Part shown: positions 59,373-64,000 of the stretch, one piece after another
Layout: every line of letters begins with the position of its first letter
Numbering within the stretch: position 1 is the first letter of the stretch
Assembly (NCBI RefSeq): GCF_008807075.1
Contig: NZ_CP035632.1
Span: forward strand, 248,001 to 312,000
DNA length: 64,000 nt
Reading direction: 5' to 3'
Source of the DNA: Synechococcus sp. RSCCF101
GTDB lineage: Bacteria; Cyanobacteriota; Cyanobacteriia; PCC-6307; Cyanobiaceae
Program-made: the position numbers and the translations under genes
The notes under the pieces: model-generated
Database searches by the model: none
Told to the model about the DNA's origin: nothing
The model's input: the letters and a program-made list of their open reading frames with translations, nothing else

Positions 59373-60506
59373 TCACAGCCCCCTGGGCAGCAGTAGTTCC
59401 AGCACCGCACCGCCCTCCGGGTGGTTGCGGGCCTGGACCCGTCCGCCGTGGGTCACGGCGATCTGCTTCACGATCGCCAGCCCCAGGCCGCTGCCGCCGC
59501 GCGCCCGGCTGGTGCCGCTGCGGGTGCGGGAGGGGTCACCCCGGTAGAAGCGCTCGAACATGTGAGCGATGTCGTGGTCGCTGAGGCCGGGGCCGCGATC
59601 GCGCACGGCGATCCGTCGCCACTGGCCGGAGCTGGCTGCCGTCACATCGATGCTGCCGCCCTCGGGTGAGTAGCGGATGGCGTTGTCCAGCAGATTCAGC
59701 AGGGCCCGGTGCAGGCGCGGGCGATCACCGGAGAGGCTCACGCCGTCGGGGTCCTTCAGGCAGAGGCTCACCGCTCGCGCCTCCGCCAGCGGTCCCACGC
59801 TGCTCCAGGCCTCCTCCACCAGAGCGCCGAGGCTGACGCTGGCGTAGCGCTCCGAGTCCAGAGGCAGGCTGTTCTCCAGGCGCGAGAGCTCCAGCAGGTC
59901 CTCCACCAGCAGGCGCAACCGGTTCAGCTCCCGCTGCAGGCGTCCCACCAGCCGGGCATCCTGCGGCCGCACCGCCATCTCCAGCTGATCGCCCACCAGC
60001 ACCAGGGCGGTGAGGGGCGTCTTGAGCTCATGCGCCACGTCGCTCACCCAGCGGTCCTGCTGCTGCATCTGCGCCTCGATCGAGAGCCGGCTCTGCACCA
60101 GCACCACGCACCAGCCCTGGCCTCCGGGCACGGCCATCCCCTCCAGGGGATCCTCCGCCAGGGCCCATTCGCTCCGCTGCGGCTGCTGCCGGCGCAGAGC
60201 CGTGCCCACCAGCTCCAGCAGCAGGGACTCCGGCAGCACCTCCGCCAGCGGCCGGCCGCGCACCCGCAGGCTGCCGCTGAGTCGCAGCAGCTTCTCGGCC
60301 CTGGGATTGATGTAGCGGATGCATTGCTGTGGATCGAGGATCAACCAGCCCTGGGGTGAGGTGTCGATCCAGGCCAGCAGCTGGTCGCGTTGCAGTTCCG
60401 GATGACCCCGCCGCTTCAGGCGTCGCCTCAGGGCCGGCAGCAGCGCCGTGAGGCCGGCCCCCAGCACCAGGCCCAGCAGCAGTGGGGTCACGCCGTTCAT
60501 GGACAC
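59373..60506 (-). CDS. phoR: PhoR-type sensor histidine kinase
   Basis: The 377-residue kinase has an N-terminal hydrophobic anchor (VTPLLLGLVLGAGLTALLPA), a PAS domain (LLAWIDTSPQGWLILDPQQC), HisKA box DVAHELKTPLTALVLVGDQ (phospho-His), N-box NLLDNAIRYSPEGGS, G1 VRDRGPGLS, F box FERFYRGD and G2 GGSGLGLAIVKQI. Order and short membrane anchor match cyanobacterial PhoR/SphS, and the response regulator gene is immediately upstream. Sensing of phosphate is inferred; there is no phosphate-gene cluster here. Confidence 0.87.
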   Translation of the reverse strand: MSMNGVTPLLLGLVLGAGLTALLPALRRRLKRRGHPELQRDQLLAWIDTSPQGWLILDPQQCIRYINPRAEKLLRLSGSLRVRGRPLAEVLPESLLLELVGTALRRQQPQRSEWALAEDPLEGMAVPGGQGWCVVLVQSRLSIEAQMQQQDRWVSDVAHELKTPLTALVLVGDQLEMAVRPQDARLVGRLQRELNRLRLLVEDLLELSRLENSLPLDSERYASVSLGALVEEAWSSVGPLAEARAVSLCLKDPDGVSLSGDRPRLHRALLNLLDNAIRYSPEGGSIDVTAASSGQWRRIAVRDRGPGLSDHDIAHMFERFYRGDPSRTRSGTSRARGGSGLGLAIVKQIAVTHGGRVQARNHPEGGAVLELLLPRGL

Positions 60507-60530
60507 CGTCGCCGCGGCTGGCCACCGGCC

Positions 60531-61277
60531 TCAGCCGAAGCGGTAGCCGAAGCCCCGCACGGTGCGGATGTGGCGCGGGTTGGAGGGATCGTCCTCCACC
60601 TTCTCCCTGAGCCAGCGCATGTGCACGTCCACCGTCTTGGTGTCACCGATGAAGTCCAGGCCCCAGACCCGCTCCAGCAGCTGGTCGCGGCTCCAGACCC
60701 GACGGGGGTGGCGCATGAACAGCTCCAGGATCCGGTACTCCTTCGGGGAGAGCTTGAGATCCCGCCCGTCCCGACTCACCCGGCACTCCTCCACGTAGAG
60801 GCAGAGGCTCTCGTGCCGCAGCACCGGCGGCGGCTGGCCCGGGTCCGGCTGCCGCTGGGAGCGCCGCAGCAGCGCCCGGCAGCGGGCCACCAGCTCCCGC
60901 AGCCCGAAGGGCTTGACCAGGTAATCGTCGGCCCCCACCTCCAGGCCAAGCACCCGGTCGGTTTCGCTGTCGCGGGCGCTCACCACCAGGATCGGCGTGG
61001 TGTTGTTGGCCCGGCGCAGGCGACGGCAGAGATCGAGCCCGCCCAGCCCGGGCAGCATCAGATCCAGCACCACCAGGTCCACCGCGCCTGAGTCCTGACG
61101 CCCCTCCAGCTGCCGCAGGGCGGTGATGCCGTCGGGGCAGCCGCTCACCTCGAACCCATCGAGGCTCAGGGCCTCGCAGATGGTCTCGCGAATCGAGTCG
61201 TCGTCCTCGACCACCAGCAGCCGGGCGGTGGAGACGGGCGAAGGGGCGACCAGCGTCACGCGTCCAGCCAGGAACAT
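60531..61277 (-). CDS. phoB: PhoB/OmpR-type response regulator
   Basis: I start at ATG 61275-61277; GTG 61257-61259 is an alternative. The receiver has RLLVVEDDDSIRETICEALS, phosphoacceptor VVLDLMLPGLGG and the K of VKPFGLREL. The C-terminal winged helix is LKLSPKEYRILELFMRHPRR, VWSRDQLLERVWG, then TVDVHMRWLREKVEDDP, RTVRGFGYRF. The histidine kinase follows 24 bases later. The 645-codon open frame covering this strand through 62468 is produced by antisense of the sigma factor gene, not a fusion. Confidence 0.9.
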   Translation of the reverse strand: MFLAGRVTLVAPSPVSTARLLVVEDDDSIRETICEALSLDGFEVSGCPDGITALRQLEGRQDSGAVDLVVLDLMLPGLGGLDLCRRLRRANNTTPILVVSARDSETDRVLGLEVGADDYLVKPFGLRELVARCRALLRRSQRQPDPGQPPPVLRHESLCLYVEECRVSRDGRDLKLSPKEYRILELFMRHPRRVWSRDQLLERVWGLDFIGDTKTVDVHMRWLREKVEDDPSNPRHIRTVRGFGYRFG

Positions 61278-61358
61278 GCGGTCACATTCTGCCCGCCGGA
61301 TCGGGGGCCTCCTGCCTGGATCTCGATTGCTCCGCCCGGGAGACCAGTGGTACGTTAC

Positions 61359-61374
61359 GAAACGAAAGCGTTTC
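61359..61374. promoter_or_regulatory. palindrome in the sigma-factor upstream region
   Basis: GAAACGAAAGCGTTTC is a 6-bp inverted repeat (GAAACG/CGTTTC) with a 4-base spacer, 105 bases before the sigma factor ATG. It lies in an AT-richer stretch between the divergent phoB and sigma genes, and could be an operator or part of the promoter. Confidence 0.4.
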
Positions 61375-61478
61375 CTAAACCCCTTCGGCAGCGCCCCCGT
61401 CACAGGGCATCCCCTTCGCGCTCCAGGCCATTCAGCGCCGCGTTGCCGTTTCGTTTTCCCCCTTCCTCGACCGACCTC

Positions 61479-62513
61479 ATGAGCAGCCGCGTCAGTCTTT
61501 CCGCCACCCCTGCAGCGAACGAACGGAAGAGCGTGCGGAGCGTGGGTTCCGCGGCCCGCAGCGCGCAGCCTCTGGATGGTGATCTGGTGCGGAGCTACCT
61601 GCGGGACATCGGCCGCGTGCCGCTGCTGACCCACGAGCAGGAGATCACGCTGGGCCGTCAGGTGCAGGAGCTGATGGCGCTGGAGGAGATGGAGCAGGAG
61701 CTGGAGATGCGCAGCGGCGAGAAGCCGACGCGGGAGCGCCTGGCCCGTGAGGCGGGACTGTCGGTGCCGATGCTGCGGCGGCGGCTGCATGCGGGCCGCC
61801 GCGCCAAGGAGCGGATGGTGTCGGCGAACCTGCGCCTGGTGGTGAGCGTGGCGAAGAAGTACACCAAGCGGAACATGGAGCTTCTGGACCTGATCCAGGA
61901 GGGAACGATCGGCCTGGTGCGTGGCGTGGAGAAGTTCGACCCGACGCGTGGCTACAAGTTCAGCACCTATGCGTACTGGTGGATCCGCCAGGGGATCACG
62001 CGGGCGATTGCGGAGAAGAGCCGCACGATCCGGCTGCCGATCCACATCACCGAGACGCTGAACAAGCTGAAGCGCGGCCAGCGTGAGCTGAGCCAGGAGC
62101 TGGGCCGGACGCCGACGGTGACGGAACTGGCGGCGTCGGTGGAGCTGCCGGAGGAGGAGGTGAAGGAGCTGATGTGCCGTGCGCGTCAGCCGGTGAGCCT
62201 GGAGATGAAGGTGGGCGACGGGGATGACACGGAGCTGCTGGAGCTGCTGAGCGGCGATGGGGAACTGCTGAGCGAGCAGGTGGATGGTGAGTGCCTGAAG
62301 GGGGACCTGCGTGCGCTGCTGGAGCAGCTGCCGGACCTGCAGGGCCGTGTGCTGAAGATGCGGTACGGGATCGACGTGGAGGAGCCGATGAGCCTCACCG
62401 GCATCGCCAAGAGCCTGCGCATGAGCCGCGACCGCACCCGCAAGCTCGAGCGTCAGGGCCTGGCCCATCTGCGCTCGCTGCCGATCGAGCTCGACGCCTA
62501 CCTGGCGGCCTGA
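61479..62513 (+). CDS. group 2 sigma-70 factor (RpoD-like)
   Basis: ATG 61479 gives 344 residues. It has region 1.2 [20 protein letters not shown], region 2 [40 protein letters not shown] and [20 protein letters not shown], region 3 [20 protein letters not shown], and region 4 with a helix-turn-helix [20 protein letters not shown]. It lacks the long N-terminal 1.1 extension of the primary factor, typical of non-essential group 2 cyanobacterial sigmas used in stress and light responses. The lineage call within SigB-SigE is not possible from this. Confidence 0.93.
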   Translation: MSSRVSLSATPAANERKSVRSVGSAARSAQPLDGDLVRSYLRDIGRVPLLTHEQEITLGRQVQELMALEEMEQELEMRSGEKPTRERLAREAGLSVPMLRRRLHAGRRAKERMVSANLRLVVSVAKKYTKRNMELLDLIQEGTIGLVRGVEKFDPTRGYKFSTYAYWWIRQGITRAIAEKSRTIRLPIHITETLNKLKRGQRELSQELGRTPTVTELAASVELPEEEVKELMCRARQPVSLEMKVGDGDDTELLELLSGDGELLSEQVDGECLKGDLRALLEQLPDLQGRVLKMRYGIDVEEPMSLTGIAKSLRMSRDRTRKLERQGLAHLRSLPIELDAYLAA

Positions 62514-62521
62514 CCTCCCGC

Positions 62522-62551
62522 CTGAGCCGGTTGCACGGGCGACCGGCTCAG
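62522..62551. terminator. hairpin between the sigma factor and membrane protein genes
   Basis: CTGAGCCGGT (62522-62531) and ACCGGCTCAG (62542-62551) form a perfect 10-bp stem with a 10-base loop, right after the sigma factor stop and overlapping the stop of the convergent gene. It lacks a T-tract and may work bidirectionally. Confidence 0.68.
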
Positions 62552-63021
62552 AAGAACTGGTCGAAGTTGTCGAAGTCCACCGCCTGGAAGGTGCCGCTCT
62601 CCACCTGCACCATCAGCCGCTGCAGCTGAACCCAGAGGGCTCCACCGGTGAGCAGGGAGAGCAGGGAGGAGACGCTCCAGGCCGCCCCGGCAGCGAAGCC
62701 GAACACCTGCAGGGCGCCGCCGATGAACAGGCTCACCCCGATCAGGATGCCGGTGTAGCTCATCACGGTTGGCCCGGCCGCCAGGGGCAGCATGCTGTGG
62801 CGGTCCTGTTTCCAGCCTTCCAGCCGGTCCTGAATCAGCCGGGCGAAGGTCAGACCGCAGAGCACAGCCATCGCCAGGCCGACGCCGGTGAGGAAATAGG
62901 GCGGCGGATCGAACACCGCCATCTCCAGAAGGATGTCCCGGAACTCGTCGTCCTCGAGTGCCGTGTCGCTGATCACGGCGGCCGTTTCGCTCAGCACGGC
63001 AAGGGCGGACACCGGAAGCAT
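62548..63021 (-). CDS. hypothetical membrane protein, 157 aa
   Basis: The protein has an acidic N-terminal part (EDDEFRDILLEMAVFDPPPY) and hydrophobic spans FLTGVGLAMAVLCGLTFARL, SYTGILIGVSLFIGGALQVF and GAAWSVSSLLSLLTGGALWV, then a tail SGTFQAVDFDNFDQFF with repeated Phe-Asp. No family is recognised. It is convergent with the sigma factor gene and downstream of the ABC1 kinase gene on the same strand. Confidence 0.62.
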   Translation of the reverse strand: MLPVSALAVLSETAAVISDTALEDDEFRDILLEMAVFDPPPYFLTGVGLAMAVLCGLTFARLIQDRLEGWKQDRHSMLPLAAGPTVMSYTGILIGVSLFIGGALQVFGFAAGAAWSVSSLLSLLTGGALWVQLQRLMVQVESGTFQAVDFDNFDQFF

Positions 63022-63102
63022 GGACCTCTGGACAATGGCAGCCGACCCTAGGGCTGCTCTCCGCCGGTCGTCAGCCGGAGCCCCGGTGCGGACGGGCCCG
63101 GC

Positions 63103-64000
63103 TCAGGCCGCGGCCGAGAGGGGGTTGAGCCGCTGCAGCATGTCTTCGGCCATCTGACGCGGGGAGAAGCGCTGCCGCAGCAGCCGCAGCAGAGCCCGCA
63201 GGTCCTCGGTGTGTAGATGCCGGTCCTCACGGATCAGGCTCAGCAGCAGTCGCTGGCGCAAGCCGCGGCCGGAGGGGCCGAGCAGGAGGCGCAGCCCGGC
63301 GCCGGCCACCGGGAGCAGGTCGGGGCCGGCGTCATCGTCGGAGACCACGGCGAGCAGGTTCTCCAGACGCTCGACCCGCAGCCGGCCGCTGGGATCGAAG
63401 AGCACCTCCATCAGCTTCTCCCTCAGTTCGGCGGTGTCGCCCGCCAGCAGTCGCCGCGCCACATACGGATAGGCCACGGCGATGATCCGGAAGCTCGGAT
63501 CGAGCCGCAGCGCCAGGCCCTCCTGGCTGACCACGGCCCGGATGATCAGCGCGAAGCGGGCCGGCACCCGGAATGGGTACTCGTACATCAGCTCCGAGAA
63601 GCGGTCGGTGATGGCCTTGAAGTTGAACGAGCCCACCTCATCGCCGAGGCGGCCGCCCAGCACGTCCTCCAGCGCCGGCATGATCGGCTCGAGGTCCGTG
63701 CGGGGGTTGAGGAAGCCCAGGGTCACGAAATCCTGAGCCAGGGCGCGCCAGTCGCGGTTGATCAGGTGCACCACTGCGCCGGTCAGGGTGAGTCGGTCCG
63801 CTTCGCTGATCGAATCCATCATCCCGAAGTCCACGTAGGCCACATGGCCCATGGCACCGGTGCGTCCGGGCAGGGCAAAGAGATTGCCCGGGTGGGGGTC
63901 GGCATGGAAATAGCCGAACTCCAGCAGCTGCTGCAGGCCGGAGACCACGCCGGTGCGGATCAGGGCGGCGGGGTCGAGCCGCTGGGCCTCCAACTCCTGA
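63103..64000 (-). CDS. ABC1/UbiB-type kinase family protein (partial, N-terminus off window)
   Basis: Only the C-terminal 299 codons lie inside the window; the frame continues past 64000 with no start. Visible features: LDPAALIRTGVVSGLQQLLE, then EFGYFHADPHPGNLFAL (the ADPHPGN catalytic loop) and VAYVDFGMMDSISEADRLTL (DFG-like metal site), and a hydrophobic C-terminal domain with SYPYVARRLLAG-like segments. ABC1 kinases are unorthodox kinases involved in quinone, tocopherol and lipid regulation in plastids and cyanobacteria. Confidence 0.88.
   Translation of the reverse strand, partial: QELEAQRLDPAALIRTGVVSGLQQLLEFGYFHADPHPGNLFALPGRTGAMGHVAYVDFGMMDSISEADRLTLTGAVVHLINRDWRALAQDFVTLGFLNPRTDLEPIMPALEDVLGGRLGDEVGSFNFKAITDRFSELMYEYPFRVPARFALIIRAVVSQEGLALRLDPSFRIIAVAYPYVARRLLAGDTAELREKLMEVLFDPSGRLRVERLENLLAVVSDDDAGPDLLPVAGAGLRLLLGPSGRGLRQRLLLSLIREDRHLHTEDLRALLRLLRQRFSPRQMAEDMLQRLNPLSAAA

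Noticed and set aside
60531-61277. Response regulator as RpaB, the HLR1 binder
   Set aside because: Its adjacent PAS-containing membrane kinase and gene order fit PhoB/PhoR better; RpaB is normally not paired with a neighbouring kinase.
60531-62468. Apparent 645-residue fusion of a response regulator with a long N-terminal extension
   Set aside because: The extension is the antisense of the sigma factor gene; the regulator has its own start at 61277 (or 61259).

Overview
The window reads as chromosomal DNA of a high-GC unicellular cyanobacterium of the alpha-cyanobacterial Synechococcus/Cyanobium type. The lineage call rests on gene content: a PAP/fibrillin protein, a high-light-inducible protein (Hlip), AcsF-type cyclase, heme oxygenase, SbtA/SbtB bicarbonate uptake, BciB divinyl reductase, a group 2 sigma factor, an ABC1 kinase and many short proteins of cyanobacterial style. 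Genes are densely packed, often overlap by 1-4 bases, and frequently start with GTG. I saw no rRNA gene, tRNA gene or CRISPR array.

Layout. 0-5.5 kb: a leftward run (PAP/fibrillin, small membrane protein, two translationally coupled small proteins, aquaporin, DoxX), a rightward SPFH protein, and a leftward acyltransferase-methyltransferase pair. 6-9.7 kb: a large multi-PAS/GAF diguanylate cyclase and a protein of unknown function. 9.7-13.4 kb: an Hlip, then acsF-ho-hemN, the gene order of the cyanobacterial low-oxygen tetrapyrrole operon. 13.4-20.2 kb: small unknowns, convergent sbtA and sbtB, and a three-gene run holding a DUF296-glutaredoxin fusion and a gamma-glutamylcyclotransferase; then GNAT and DUF427 proteins. 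20.7-24.2 kb: an NCS2 permease with an extra C-terminal domain, a fatty-acid desaturase and an RRM protein.

24.2-41 kb is an accessory region with visibly lower or uneven GC and looser packing. It holds two DUF1254/DUF1214 secreted proteins, two tandemly duplicated RTX-type calcium-binding proteins (the left one split by a single in-frame TAA), a DUF3104-like protein, an intact IS21-family element with 51-bp ends and a 5-bp target duplication, an MscS tail fragment, a double-cupin protein, a PNPOx-like protein, and a glutathione S-transferase lacking most of its thioredoxin fold next to a TetR regulator with two clear operator palindromes. The duplicated RTX promoters share a pair of palindromes (CCTTCA-N2-TGAAGG) exactly 29 bp apart and at the same distance from the start codons.

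41-64 kb returns to dense core genes: type II NADH dehydrogenase, DUF389 protein, cytochrome b561, voltage-gated K+ channel, glutaredoxin-MauE fusion, ATC-hydrolase-like protein, PAS-GGDEF-EAL protein, DUF924, GHL10 glycosidase-like protein, prs, LCP protein, bciB-malQ, a RodZ-like HTH protein, pseudouridine synthase, a PhoR/PhoB-type two-component pair, a group 2 sigma factor, a membrane protein and a truncated (window edge) ABC1 kinase.

Themes: pigment and heme synthesis under variable oxygen (acsF, ho, hemN, bciB), inorganic carbon uptake (sbtA/sbtB), c-di-GMP signalling (two large proteins with intact GGDEF and inhibitory sites), thiol/glutathione chemistry (DUF296-Grx, GGCT, Grx-MauE, broken GST), and surface or secreted proteins in the accessory region. 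No single undescribed defence-like system is evident. The best novelty candidates are the DUF296-Grx/GGCT module, the RTX duplication with its paired palindromes, and the permease with an ATPase-like tail.
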